The notes: a model not told the origin generated them from the sequence alone. A stretch of 64,000 bases of DNA from Ananas comosus (GCF_001540865.1 NC_033629.1:10852733-10916732); one strand, 5' to 3'; positions 24,732 through 38,016 are shown, counted from the stretch's first letter. A program made the numbers and translations.

Positions 24732-25379
24732 TTAATGAATCAGTTTTGAACACTCAGTAGAATTATGGCTACTTTAATTTGAAAATGTGAGCTAAATATA
24801 AACTATCACAAACTAAATCATTATCTAAGCATTATATTTGGAGAACCCACTCACAAAATATATTCTAAACTATTTTCAGAGGCGCATATTACAGGCAAAA
24901 ATACATTATATATGTTATTTGAAAACAGCTCCTTAATTAAATTTTTAGTCATCATATTTAAACCAATATATCACATTCTTTTTCTGTGGAATGCTAAAAA
25001 AAGTATATAAATAATCCCTCAGCTAATAATAAAATATTAAGTTATGGAATATTCCATCAGAAAGTCATGAGAACTATTTAAGTCCTACAAAAAATTTTCT
25101 AATATTAAATGTTAATTAAATTAATTGAGGTTTGCGTGTCCAAATCCATAACTAAATTTTATGCAAATTCTCAGTTTCATACTAAGCTTTTTAATTTCAA
25201 CAAATCTTTTTTCCAATTTTGGTCAATTTCGTTGCGTTGAATTTTTTTTTCAGTGGACGTAATGACTTTTGGGACTTCTCTAATTACGCCATAGTAAGAT
25301 GGAGTTCTCTTTTTTTTTTTTTTCTCTTTTTTTTTTTCCCCCTATGAGAACCCTAAATAAGTTATTTATATTATTTTTT

Positions 25380-25866
25380 AGGATAAATTACACTTTTGGT
25401 CCTCAAATTATGAGTTGTATGACACCTTAGCTCTCGAACTTTAAATCATTATAATTTTTGGCTCAAATTATGAGACGCGTGAAACTTTAATCCTTAAACT
25501 TAGTTGTAATTTTTGGCTCGAATTATAAGCTATGTGATATTTTACTTTTTGGAGTTATTGAATTATTACAATCCAATCCCACAATCCAAATTTTAAAAAA
25601 TAAGTATTGTTTAATTACTAACATCAAAGTAATGCTATGTTCTAACTATTGTTGTATCATCAAAGTAGGATTTGTTATAATTCAGAAAGTTTGAGAACTA
25701 ATATGTCACATATCTCGTAGTTTGAGTCAAAAATTATAATCAATAAAAGTTTGAAAACTAAAGTATCACACGCCTCATAATTCGAGACAAAAATTACAAC
25801 GAATTAAAATTTGAGGACTAAAGTGTAAAATGCCGTATAGTTTGAGGACCAAAAGCGTAATTTACC
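25380..25866. mobile_element. Mutator-like foldback MITE (GGATAAATTACAC family)
   Basis: Ends GGATAAATTACACTTTTGG and CCAAAAGCGTAATTTACC, flanked by attatttttt on both sides (25370-25379, 25867-25876). Inside, complementary segments on 'gagttt..gacttaa' themes repeat several times. Confidence 0.7.
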
Positions 25867-26008
25867 ATTATTTTTTCTTGTGAAGCCACAAAGTTAAATC
25901 ACCCCCTTAATTATGCAACTATAGTTCGAGGACCAAAAGTGTAATTTACTCTTACTTTTTTCTTGGGAAGTCACAAAGTTAAATCGCCCTTTTAAGTATG
26001 CAACCTTG
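25840..26008 (+). repeat. 84-bp tandem duplication over the right border of the Mutator MITE
   Basis: Two units starting GTTTGAGGACCAAAAGCG (25840) and GTTCGAGGACCAAAAGTG (25924). Both continue through the element end into flanking 'gaagccacaaagttaaatc' sequence, so the duplication occurred after insertion. Confidence 0.7.
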
Positions 26009-26393
26009 ATACCGACTAACTGTACCAAGAAGTGGTAGTAATTATGAGATTATACGGTTTACGTCACTCAAACGGCAACTTCAAGCATATTTTATCAGCG
26101 GTTTCTAGCAAGAACAACTACAATCGAATTACAGCAGAAGTTACATAGCAAATTACAAAAAATAGAATGTTAAGAATTATAAAAAATACAAAAAGGAAAT
26201 GGTTGGGAATTCCTCATGCAATTCACCATAAATTTCCTACATGGATTAAATTTGTGGTAAGTGCATCCTTGATCCATTTCACATGTTGCTTTAACTTTTC
26301 AACATCTTTTTTTTTTGTTTTTTAACATCATTTAAAAAAGAATTGGCTTATGATTCACATTCTTACCATTTGTGAAGTTAAGAAGATATCAAG

Positions 26394-26893
26394 TGTTGGC
26401 ATTCGGTTAAATCGAATCGGGTACGCCCATAAGCGGGTTCGATCCGACGGATGTTATGTTATCTAATTGGATTGGAATTAATCTCACTTTCAAATTGGAA
26501 AGTTAGTTAGAGATAAATCCTAGTCATATTAGGATAACAATTAATAACCGATTTGGCCTTATCTCTAACGCTATTAGGATTTTGGAATCCCTTATAAATA
26601 TGCGGATGATCCCACATAACGTAATGTACGGAAAGAACGGAAAAAGAAAAGAGAATAAGAAAACGAAAGAGAGAAACCACATCCTCCATCAACCTTCTAA
26701 GAGGGACTTGAGCGGTGGATTTGTGATCGTGCTCGTTTGTAGTTCGATCCATCGCGAGTTTGGAACGTGAGAAGATTTAATCAAGGACGATCAAAGGACA
26801 CGTAAATCAACCTCGACGATCCGGGTTCATCGCATTGTAAGGCGAATCGCTTCCGCAAAAAGGTACAAACGAATACTTCCATTGCGTTCCACA
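26394..26893 (+). mobile_element. Probable solo LTR, 500 bp
   Basis: Starts TGTTGGCATTCGG and can end GTTCCACA. It carries a promoter-like CCTTATAAATATG near 26589 followed by a purine-rich leader, and has a base composition unlike its surroundings. Flanks tcaag/ctaag are only a weak duplication. No internal domain is attached. Confidence 0.4.
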
Positions 26894-28468
26894 CTAAGAA
26901 ATGACATAAAAGGGATGAAAAGATGAAGTTGGAGAATGTTTCATTGCAGAATTATATATGCAAGTGGAAGAGTAAACTTCTTAGAAGTTGATTGGTTATG
27001 TCAACTTAACCTTACATTTCATACAAACTAAACATATAAAAGTAGTTACTTAGCATACAATTATATTTAGCGACTACTACATATGTAGTACCTCCAACCG
27101 ACAAGATGTCACGGTTTCTAAACAGGCGAAATTGAGATTTGTATACTCTTTTTAAATGCACAACCAATATTTTATTCAGCATATTTGTTCGATTTACTAA
27201 AACAGCTTACAATATTTTAATTACAGAAGAAAATTTTGGGACCAAATAAATTATCACTTAATAACTTATTATGACATCCTAATGAAGTTGTAATTTTGCG
27301 AAATGTATAATTTGTGGACATTTTAGAATTTCTTTCCTTCTTTTATTTTTTTATTGTTTTATTTTTATAATTGGTGTTTGATGGTGAAAATGATAGCAAA
27401 TTTGTGCGCTCCCCGCGGACTCCATAGATATTAAATAGGACAAATTTATTCTTTGAAAGGAATTTCCACGATCTTATCCAATTTTGGATACTTGTTCTCT
27501 GATTCTCTGAAAAGAAAATGCCATGTTAGGTACACCGGATTGGTTGTGTCAAGTATATGAAAGATACATATCCGCAGAATCTCCAATTTATACTACTTTT
27601 CCCTTAAACTGGATAATATTCCATTATTACATTTCTTGGATAAGTGCATAAAAAAAACAGTAAAAACAAAAAACAAAAAACAAAAAACAAAAAGGGCAGT
27701 GAAGTGTTACATTTAAACAGAAAGAGAGGAATTTTGAAAAACCACATTGATGGCAGATTAGCTTCATCCAATATAAGAACTACTTGTTTTGATATAATTA
27801 TAAATATAATATATCTAAAATGCATATAATTTGAGATACAACCATTATATTGTTGGCTTAAAGGTGTTGGCATTCTGCACTATGACGGAAGACCGGATTA
27901 GGCTGAGTCATGTTCGAAATGGCGGAAGGCCAAATTGAGTAAGAATTATGTTCGAAGTGACGTGAGGTTGGTTGGACCGAGTGGCAATTGAGACCCGTGA
28001 TTTAATGGGACAAACATCCTGCCCTATGGCGGGATATCCGTCATATATTTGCTGCTAATCCATTTTCCTGCCTTGTGGTGGAAGATCCGTCATATGTTTG
28101 CTACTAACCCATTTAGAACCATCGACCTTGAAATAGGACTATTGAGGTGGCAATGTGAAATCCATGTCACCCTTCCAACTAGCAAATCGGTTTCCATACG
28201 GTTTCCATATCAAATATAACGATCATATCTGCTGATACTAATAACTCGTTAGATTTAAACCGCTGGTCTTAAATACTTAAGCCCACATATTACTATTAGA
28301 GTACCTGATCTTTATATTCTCATACACAATCCCATTTCCCTCTGATGTAAAACTACTATTAGAGTGTCATACTCTCAGTACTGCATCTCCAACTTGGAGA
28401 TAGTTTGAGATATAGCTGAGTCTCCAATTATAGGTGTAACTCCAACATATTCAGGTGAGATGAGTTTT
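26894..28468. other. Spacer with a possible LTR-like fragment
   Basis: 26894-27864 shows nothing but AT-rich sequence and an A-rich CAAAAAA repeat near 27667-27690. At 27865 a second TGTTGGCATTC start appears, followed by an imperfect direct repeat (CCTGCC..TGG.GG..ATCCGTCATAT, about 28018 and 28069). No right border was found. Confidence 0.35.
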
Positions 28469-29479
28469 GGATAAATTGCATTATTACCTCCTGAACTTTT
28501 GGCAAAGTTTTACTTTACCCCTCGAACTTTTAAAATGGACATCTAACCCTCTAAACTCTAATATTTCGTTCATGTTATCATTTCCGTCAATTTTCTGTCA
28601 AGCTCCGTTAACCGAAAACTGACGGAAGGGGTAAAACGAATGAAATATTAGAGTTTAGGATGTTAGATATCTATTTTAAGAGTCTGTAGGGTTAAGTGAA
28701 ACTCGCCAAAAGTTCAAGGTGTAATAATACAATTTACTCAAATTTTTACTATAAATTATTTTTATATTTTTATATTAAAAATTTCTAATCGGCTGAAATG
28801 AAGTACAAAAATTTTATTTAAGTGTATTTTATAGAACAATGCTTCTAAAGATAAAATGGACAAACGAGTACTATAGAAAATTAATTGAGAATTAAAATCT
28901 CTATATCCAAGTGAGGATACCTATTGTAAATCAATCATATTAGCGAGTACATCAGGATAGTAGAGTGTTCGAGTATCGTAGATAGTTAGTATCGCTCTTT
29001 TTTTTTTTTATTTTTAAGCCACTCTAATTCATTTCTTTTACTTTTATTTTATTACAATAAAATGTAGGATAAATCATGGTATGATTTATTTTAGAATTAA
29101 AAATATATATAAATTCAAAATCAAGTATGATCACTAACTTGAGGATTAATAGTCAATCCATAAGTAACATATTATAATAAAATAATTCATAGTCAAAAGC
29201 CCCTTACGGAGTAAATTGCACTACTACCTCCTGAACTTTTGGCAAGTTTCACTTAATCCCCTAAACTCCTAAAATAGATATCTAACACCGTAACCTCTAA
29301 TATTTCATTCGTTTTACCCCTTTTGTCAGTTTCCGGTTAACGGAGCTTGACGGAAAACTGACGGAAGGAGTAACATGAACGAAATATTAGAGCTTAGAGA
29401 GTTAGATGTCCATTTTAGAAGTTCGAGGCGTAAAGTAAAACTTTGCCAACAGTTTAGGGGGTAACATTGCAATTTACCC
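28469..29479. mobile_element. Mutator-like element with about 270-bp inverted termini, 1.01 kb
   Basis: Flanked on both sides by GATGAGTTTT (28459-28468, 29480-29489), compatible with a 9-bp duplication. The left terminus 28469-28740 and right terminus 29209-29479 are near-identical inverted copies. Each is itself partly palindromic, with TTCCGTCA and GTTAACCG motifs at its centre. The 470-bp middle is AT-rich without a transposase. Confidence 0.8.
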
Positions 29480-29828
29480 GATGAGTTTTTCTCCACTAGA
29501 AAGATGCATAATAATATCAATTTACTGCACAGTGAATAAGAAATTTCGAAGAAAAATTAAAATGAGAAATTGTGTTTTTAAGTTCCCTGTTAATGAAATC
29601 GAAAAGAATTCTTTGTCACCACTTTTGTTCCGTGATTCATGAAGTACAAATATGACTAAAGTATAATAGACCTAAATCTACAGCTTCTTGCGAAACAATG
29701 TGCACAGTTCTAAACCAAAACAAACAGATTAATCTACACGATTTACATCTAGTTCATTTGTCGAATAAAGATAAATAGAGGGCCGCGATCAGTTTGATGA
29801 TAGGGGATGGCTTCCCACTGTCCGTCAT

Positions 29829-32800
29829 TCACACCTCAACATCTGACCGAGTTGGGAAATCAAGGCCTTGAAGTGCAGGAATGTTTTCCTGATCCGCAGC
29901 AGTGTACAGCGGAAGAAACCATAACAATTTGTTTGTGCCGAAAACCTGAAACCATTTTCGGAAAGAGAAAATTAAGATATAAAAATGATGCGCGATAAAG
30001 ATTACAGAATAACATAAAGGTGTCAGATATCACCTGCTCAAAGTTCTTCTTCTTCCCTAAGTCATACTTCCATGCAACTGCTTTCTTCTTCTCATAAATC
30101 TATTCAAGGAAATTTTTTGTCAATAAGATTCTTGTTAGTTCAGGGCCTCTTCAGCCTTGACTAAAGCTTGCGCAAAGGTGCTGTTAAGAAAAGCTGTTCA
30201 GAAAGGCACTAACAGCTTTTTCATCAACAGCCACCCCAATAGATTCCAGCTACAACAAAGGCAGAAAACATCGTATTCGACCTATTGCTTTGCAGGTTCA
30301 AAAGCTTTTTTCAGCTTCTCGCCACAGAAATGGCGGAGGACATTTCATTAGCCAAACAATTAGGAAAAACTTCAAAACCCCCCCCCTGTGGTTTCGCACT
30401 TTCTCACTTTAGTACCCTGTAGTTTAAAGTGTATTAATTTGCCCCCCTGTGGTTTTGTTTTTATATTTTCAGTAGCTTTTTCCCTAATATTTCGTTAAAT
30501 TATATACAAAAAACTTCAGATACCCACCTAGATTTATCGAATATTTACTTTAGTACCCTTTAATTTTAACTTTGTCACTGATTTAAGAAAAAAATAATAA
30601 TAAAATTGACAATAAAAAGAGAAAAACGAAACCATAGTGGGGCAAATTAATACACTTTAAACCACAGGGTACTAAAGTGAGAAAGTGCGAAACCATAGGG
30701 GGGTTTTTTGAAGTTTTCCCAAACAATTAAGTTGCTGCTTTTCAGTGTAGAGAATAAGAGTGAAAAACGATTGGAAAATATCTGACCATATCTGCGCCCG
30801 TATTCGATCAAATACTGTCAGGCATTTGACAAAGCTCAGGCCTTGGTACTATATCATTTTAGAACATGTAGCAAATAAAAAAAAAAAATTATGTGACTGA
30901 AAGATGTATAAAAATTACCTCTATAGAAGTAGTATTACTTAATACAAGAGAAGCGTGCATGCAGAGGAAGCAGAGAAGGCTCAGCGAAAAAGCTAAATTA
31001 AGAACTGCACAAAAGAAAAGCCTGCTAAATATATGTCAACCAGAAATACCGTAAGTGATGTCTTTGGGATAAGTAATGCCATGGATACCTCATAATGCAA
31101 CTGGAAATATAATTAATGAGTTAGCAACATGGTAGAAAGTTAGCCTTTTGATTTCCATGTTGATGGCCAGGTTGCAAGCACATCTGACTCCTCAACTACA
31201 TTTTGAGATACCCTTTAGGATAAAACTTACCAAAAGCAAGGAATGTGATAGCAAGATTGCTGGGTGAACCGGAATGTTTCCTGGCATCTCCGAAAAACCC
31301 GATAAAATGCGGGAGTAGAGCAAGAGTATCTAGCACCGTCTCAAGAAAAGTATATACCTGAGCAATAAAATAAATGGCCGAATAATTAGTCTATCAGCAA
31401 AGAAAGCATAACTAAGGTACTGCATGGTGAGATGTCCTGTTACTCCTGTATAATTACTGATGAATGCAATTTGAAATGCAGTGGTTAGAACTGCATCTAT
31501 ATTGTGGGCTGTAGGCAGTTGAGTGTTGTAACTATAACTTTCATGTTTAACTACATGCAGCTGGAGGTTGCATTATCAGATCCTGCCACTACATATGTCG
31601 GATAGTGAGATTACCTCCAATATACAATTACAGCCCCCAACTGCTCCATTTCCACCCAAGCCCGATAAGGGTGTAACTGAAGATACAGCAATTGAGACTT
31701 CACCTTATGTACGTAGATACAGCTATGGCATGCCAAACAAGATATTTTGGGTTCTTACAAATTGAACGGGTAATGTAATAGGGCTTTGGAGACGCAATCT
31801 AGAAAACAGCCGTAAATTTCTCACAGCAAAGTAAAGAAAAATTACTCAGGGTAAATATTTATCTATACTCCTCTCCAGTAAATACAAGCCAATTCTATAT
31901 TTCACACTTCATGTGAATTGTGGTAGTAGTCACAAGAACAAAGAATTTGTCTTTGTCTCCTTGACTTATATTTAATATCTACTCCATCTTCATTTCAGAA
32001 ATATCAGAGAAAACAATTTTGTTTAAGAAACAACTGTGATTTATGGAGAGGGATGATAACAGGAGGTATACTAGATTCTTTCGTAATGGCAAAAATGATG
32101 CATAAATTCTATGGCTTGTGGAGAATCCAAACTAACAAGGGAAGGTGTGATTTACGCCTCTGAGAATCAAGCCATAGTTTCGGATCAGGTAGCTTCGTGT
32201 TAATGAATATCAAATGAACAAACCAGCAAACATTGCAAACTGGTTTTAGCAGATTTTTGAGTAATTAAACAGATGAAGCAAATGTAAACTTAATAATAAG
32301 GAATCTCATACTACCAGAAAAAGAAGAAAGAATTTATAGTTGCGTGCCCCCACGCAGTTTACAACCCATACGCAATGATGATCCATCTTAAGCACACATC
32401 TATCACCTAAAAGATAAGAAGAAAAGCACATAAGTAACTAAAGTCATTAAAATAAGAAAAAAGAACGAAAAAGATGTGAGGTGGCAATTTTCGTAGCACA
32501 TATGACACCAAAGAAAAAAAGAATCAAGTAACAGCAGAACATGCTGACAGAGTCTGAATCATTGCCAAAATATATTGCATCATTTTTTTTTTAGACAAAA
32601 CATAGCTACTAAGCTTAATTTATATGCTGCATTACTCAAATAATTATAATTCTTAAGGTTCCCCAGTGATAGAAAAGTCAAAGGTTTATCACAGAAAACA
32701 ATTGCAATAAAGTATAACCATTCAATGAACTCCAAGTAAATTCTATTATTTACAAGTTCCAATTGTTGATTTTATGATGATATGAAATCACAAATATATG

Positions 32801-35800
32801 CTGACTGGTTCTAATTTTAGAGGATATACCAGTCTCTAACAAAGTCTTTTCCCTTTAACAAATGCCTCAAATTCCTTGGTATGAAGAGGTGGGACTTGCT
32901 AATCTATTCATATTCATTTCACAATTTTAATAAATACGCAAGTACACAAGGCATATAGGTGAAGTACAGGTAGACCAGAAAAGGGAATCTTTTTTCTCCA
33001 TTACTAGCCCATTCAATATGTAAGTTTCATCCGTGGTTCTATACCTGTTTCAGATCTCTATCATTTCATACAAATGTCCTTAACGATTATATTTCTGGAA
33101 AGTAGCCCGGAAATGAAATATAAAAGCCTGATTCTCAAATTATAGCACAGTTCCTTCTTTTCCATTCTATAGAATTGTTTGTTGATATTTAGTTCCATAT
33201 TTATCTTTCTTGCATGCGCTATTTACATCAGTTAACTAGCTGTTGTCCTATGCATTCCGTATCTTCCAGAAATCAATAACGTAATCAATAGGGATCAGCC
33301 TAGTGGCAGTGTGGATATTCTGAAAATCTCGCGAACAAGAGAACCGAATTAGACAATGTGTTATGATTTATCAGGCAGGCGGCCTAAAGACACACAATGC
33401 AGAATGTAAGGTATAAGGCGCGTTTTATGGCACCTTGCATAGTTTCTTATGTGAAGACATAAAAGATAAGAAATAGGAAGACACTGCAAATGCTAACTAA
33501 AACACGCATAAAAAATTAGGCAACCATTAATCATCTTGAAGACTGTAACAGCTTTTCTACATTGAAGTGCAGTAGTTAGGCATTTGGCATACAAGAGACT
33601 TGCATATTTCGGGATGGCACAAAGCTGTTCAGAGATAGAAGCTCCAAATTGAAGCTTCTGCTTCTGCAATGTTCAATGAAAAGCTATTAACGTTTCTTCA
33701 AACAGTTCTACTAAGACAGCACCTCAACAAAATCTCAACCAAGGCCAAGCAATATTTATGGGGGCAGAACGAGCAACTTAATTGAGAATTCAAACTAAAC
33801 CCTCAAAAATGCAACAAGAAATCCAAGTCAGCATAGAGCACTAGCTTACACACGGAACAATGATGGCAACGAGGAGGTTTGCCATTTTGGCAGCGAGTGC
33901 AGAATCTCATAGTTTGTCTTCTTTCAAGATCCTCCGAAGTGGATGATGGCAGGTCCCGTGATTCAGGAATGATGTAACCAGATAATGCGGTTGGACTGGC
34001 TGTTCCCAAACTATCCTCTTCAAGCATAGGTCTCCAATTTTCTGGAACCGCACCCGGATCAGAGAAAACCACCATGCAATAGCTCCATATTATCAGAGCA
34101 AGCTGCAGAAGAAACAATATCCCTGAAGAATTTAAAACAATTTTAATCAAGCATAGTTATTGCGTAACTTAACAAATAAATCTAAAGTTAACAAGAAGCT
34201 CAATTGAGAGCCATAGTTTTTTGAAATTACGATCGTGTCAAGTTCCATTCTAATTCATTCAGTTAATAATTTTTTTAGTTACAAAAGAGCAACACATCCA
34301 GAAGGTCCAGCACAACTAATCCGCTAAGAAGCCCGCAATCAGCATCTCAAAGTTAAGCCCTATTTACTGGAGCAAGTACTTGCTTACTAGTAGGTATTAT
34401 TCATCCTCGAAACTAGAGACAAGGTTATCCTGATCCACTTTTATGAAGTGATGAAATATCTAACATGCTTTTTCCATTTGAAATCATAGATGCATTGTAG
34501 CATATTCAGCAATCATAGATACATTTCATTGAGAGTATTCTTAAATTCTGCCTTGATAAGTAGGACAAATAGATCTACTGCTTACAGATTCCTCCAAAAT
34601 AGTGGAATACCATACTTGCACCTTCAAACTATTATGTATCAATGTTATCCTTGTAACCTCTTGAAATTCATAAAGTTACATATAACTTTTGTCTGAGAAA
34701 ACTACATCTATCCTTAAAAAGAAATCTTTTAAAACAATTCATCCCCATCTTTCATTTCTAATGCCTCTGTTTTATACTTCTCATGTCACTGCGCATGAAC
34801 CCAAAATTCTAAATGTTCCAAGAAATTCTAAAAAAAAAAACTGTTTGTCCAAGATGTGAGAACCCAGGATTTGGAATAGTCATATATATATAAGGTATAA
34901 TAGAACTAAACTTTTTAACACGGCTATAGAATATTGGGCGGTGGTTAGACCAAAGAGACTAAGAGGGTTAAACGTACTAGAACTTGAGTAGTTCTAGGAT
35001 GGGTGATTCCCTGAAAAGTGGGACGTAAAGTTGGTATCAGGGCTAGTCACCAACCGAAAATGTGTAATGAGTTTCGGCTAAGTCAGGGTTATCCAGCGGA
35101 CAGAGCGTGGCTTCTCGACTGATAACTGTTGTGGGCGGAGAGCCGGCAAAGCGCAGCTCCCCGGCTGATGACCGTTGTGGGTGAAGCGCAACGCCCCACA
35201 GGGTCGGCTAAAGGCTGGCGAAACGAGTCTTACATCGTCTACTGCTTATGAGTGTGCTTGAACCTCATTAGGGCTTAAAAGGGAAGAGGATATGACACCA
35301 CAGAATTTGAAAGTCCCATATATAAGGTGTAATAGAACTAAACCTCTTAATACGGCTATAATATTTCGGGCGGTGACCAGGCCCAAAAGGTTAAGAGAAT
35401 TACGCGTACTAAGACTAAAGTAGTTCTATGATGGATAACCTCAGGGAAGTGGGGCGTCACACAAGGACGTAACAATCATAACGGTTTACTAGTCAACTAT
35501 TTGAATGTAAACTAAACTTTGGTCCTCAAACTTTAACTGGTTACAGTTTCTTGCTTAAAATTTTTGAATTATTACAATCAAGCCCAGCCAAAAATTTGCC
35601 GATTAGGTGAGTATATCGTTACCAGGAGATGGGAGACGGCGACGACGGCGAAGGCGAGGACGGAGTTGCGGCCGGCATTGGCGGGGAGGAGTTTGGGGCC
35701 CCAGGAGACGATGACGACGGCGTAGTAGGAGAGGGCGGCGATGGCGGCGACGAGGAGGAGCATGGCGTATCCGAGCGCCTTCAGAGGCCCCGAGCAGACG

Positions 35801-35832
35801 GCGAAGGGGTTCACGCTGCGGCAGCAATCCAT
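29829..35832 (-). CDS. DHHC-type protein S-acyltransferase (7 exons, 316 aa)
   Basis: Exons: 35832-35623, 34102-33850, 32406-32315, 31357-31231, 31004-30919, 30099-30034, 29945-29829; phases match and the product is 316 aa. It transfers palmitate from acyl-CoA to protein cysteines at membranes. The cysteine-rich domain starts C138-x2-C141 and leads to the catalytic DHHC at 163-166, followed by [10 protein letters not shown]. Four hydrophobic segments lie near 18-41, 60-83, 179-205 and 208-245. The family TTxE motif is T252-T253-S254-I255-E256, and the C-terminal NFEQVFG follows at 275-281. It most resembles the Arabidopsis PAT13/PAT14 group. The chosen start MDCCRS fits family length; an in-frame ATG at 35967 would add 45 Arg/Ala-rich residues. 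A (GGGGA)n purine tract near 36073-36098 is a pyrimidine patch on the gene strand. Introns carry a Cassandra TRIM and a Mutator MITE. Confidence 0.93.
30363..30720. mobile_element. Mutator-type foldback MITE (GGAAAAACTT family), copy 2, in PAT intron
   Basis: 358 bp, ends GGAAAAACTTCAAAACCC and GTTTTTTGAAGTTTTCCC, with the exact 9-bp duplication AAACAATTA (30354-30362, 30721-30729). Same inner blocks (TTTCGCACTTTCTCACTTTA and its complement) as the copy at 16781. Confidence 0.88.
34855..35461 (+). mobile_element. Cassandra-type TRIM retroelement with 5S-rRNA-like LTRs
   Basis: Two related direct repeats: left about 34855-35029 and right about 35291-35461. Both contain a block like the 3' half of 5S rRNA: GAGTAGTTCTAGGATGGGTG (left) and AAGTAGTTCTATGATGGATA (right), preceded by AAACGTACT/TACGCGTACT. 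A primer-binding-site-like TGGTATCAGGGC starts at 35032 and a purine tract AAAAGGGAAGAGGA precedes the right LTR. Flanks caaga/caagg are a 5-bp duplication with one mismatch. No coding capacity, as in known Cassandra elements. It sits in PAT intron 1 on the opposite strand. Confidence 0.85.
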
Positions 35833-36654
35833 CCCTGCTGCTGCTGCTGCTGCGGCGGCGGAGGAGGAAGGCGATCGCCGGCGCCCGACTGCTAGGGTTA
35901 GGAGCCCGTACGGATGCGCCGCCGCCGCCGGCGGCGGACGGGTTCTTGCAGGGAATAGACGCTTCAAGATCGGCTTCGCCTTCGGCTTCGCCGCCGCCGC
36001 CAGATCTTTTCTGGAAGGGGAGACGAAGAGGGAAGAAAGAGGAGGCTGAAAAGGGAAAAGGGAAGGCTGGAGAGGAGGGGAGGGGAGGGGAGGGGGCGAG
36101 ATGTTCTTCGTCGGTTGGTCGTGGCCGTCTCGGTCGGCTGCAGGCTGCTTGTTGTTGGGAAAAACCGTACCAGCTGTACTTAAAAGTTAAAACTAATTAA
36201 TCGAATCAAAATAGTTATGTTAGTGTGACGTTGTGAATACTTTAAATTATTATTTTAATTTTATTATGAGAAAAATATGTATTATGCTATTATATTAGTA
36301 TCATATTTAATTATAAAATATTTATTTTTTATATAAATTAAATAAATATAAATTTTTAAGTTTTAATTTTAATAAGGTTAATTCGCACGGATAGAAAATA
36401 AAATCATATAAGTTGAATTTAAGTCATTGAATTTCGAATATAATTTGATACAAAAAAATTCGATCGATTCAGTTAATACTAGACTGGTTCAATAATTAAA
36501 TCACTAGCTTCCAACGGTTTAAAATAAATTTTTTGAATTAAGTCACAGTTGGACAAATCAAATCGGTCGATTCTATCCTGTTTCTCACTCATTGGTTAAA
36601 ACCAATGTTTCAAATTGCCTTTTATTTTTGAAATTTTTATTTTAGGATAAATTG

Positions 36655-37007
36655 CACTTTTGATCCTCAAACTATAACGCTTTTGACACTTTGGTCCTTA
36701 AACTTTAATTTATTGTATTTTTTGACTCGAACTTTTAGAAATATTGCAATTAACTCTTATAATCCACTTTAATTGATCGTTAATACAAACGTAATGTTAC
36801 AGTATTATAATTAATAATATGTTAATAATTAAAATATCACATTACTTTTATATCAACGATACGTCAATATCTAGTCAAAGTAAATTGAGTTACAGAATTT
36901 GGCTACAATAATTTTAAAAGTTATAATAAAAAATTATAACAAATTAAAATTTAATGACTAAAGTGTCACCCGTCTCATATTTTGAGGACCAAATATGCAA
37001 TTTACCT
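36655..37007. mobile_element. Mutator-like foldback MITE (GGATAAATTGCAC family)
   Basis: Ends GGATAAATTGCACTTTTG and ATATGCAATTTACCT, with TTTATTTTA at 36646-36654 and again at 37008-37016 (9 bp). Located between PAT and the TMEM234-like gene. Confidence 0.7.
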
Positions 37008-37016
37008 TTTATTTTA

Positions 37017-38016
37017 TGAAATAAACACTAATTGCTCCGGGTTGGTTCAGTATTTTTTTTTTTGAAAAATACAATTTGTACACTTTAAAATAGATGTATA
37101 TCCTACCTCCCATCTAACAGAAGATGGGTGGTTTTTTCTAGTCACAGAACTAATCACATCAATGATCAATATGGTGAGTAAAAGTGTAGAACATACATCC
37201 CTTTATATTCTCTAAATTTTATCAAATTGTATAATAGGCCTCTCTCATTAAGTGAACTTATTAATTACTCTTAATCAGATATCATTCATATAATTCTGGA
37301 AAGCTTCAAAATACTAAAAATTCTCTGTTTTTTCTTCCACTTTTAATAATTAAATATAATTAAATTTGACGAGTGAAAAAATGATCGAACCAAATCTTAA
37401 TTTCCATGCCTTTTTTTTTTACATATTAGAATGCCAAAAAATAATTTTTCTTAATTATGTTTTGAGGCTTTATCCAGTAAACCAAATAGAATAAAATTTC
37501 ATTGTGCATATATTATTAACCAAAATAGATGGCCTAACAAGGAAAAGCTATACATAGAATGCCCTGAACATCTTATTTCGATGAGCATCGCTACGGGTAT
37601 CCAACAATGTTGTAGATAACATGACATCATCATTATTATAATCTAAACACCATCACTGAACCCTACGTACCATTATTACACTCTAAATTCTAAACTCTAA
37701 TGAACCATCCACAAATGCATTTCAATACATCAATACAGATTTTGGCGTACATCAAGCATTTCTCTATTTTGATACATTGATAGATGCTGCTTTTGCTGCC
37801 GACTAACTGGAGTTTAAGCAAAACCTCCAAATGTTGTGATCTTCACATAGCCCCCAGAAAATTTTAAAATCAAACTTATCCGAATGCTGACGAAGGCAGC
37901 AAACTGACAAAAGCTTGTACTCTAAAGGTGAAATATAAAGGTTTCAAGTTTTGGGGGCATCAAAGAAAACTCGCGACACATATAGAGGCTTTTGTCGCAA
38001 TTTAGCACTCTCATGT
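37017..38016. other. Spacer and 3' UTR of the TMEM234-like gene
   Basis: AT-rich up to about 37500; the less AT-rich part nearer 38016 probably includes the 3' UTR. No gene or repeat border recognised. Confidence 0.4.

Noticed and set aside
34981..35029. Possible genuine 5S rRNA gene
   Set aside because: Only the 3' half is similar, it occurs twice in direct repeat, and PBS and purine tract identify a TRIM.
35629..36049. Long Gly/Asp and Ala/Arg-rich open frames on + strand over PAT exon 1
   Set aside because: Produced by GC-rich trinucleotide composition opposite the real exon.
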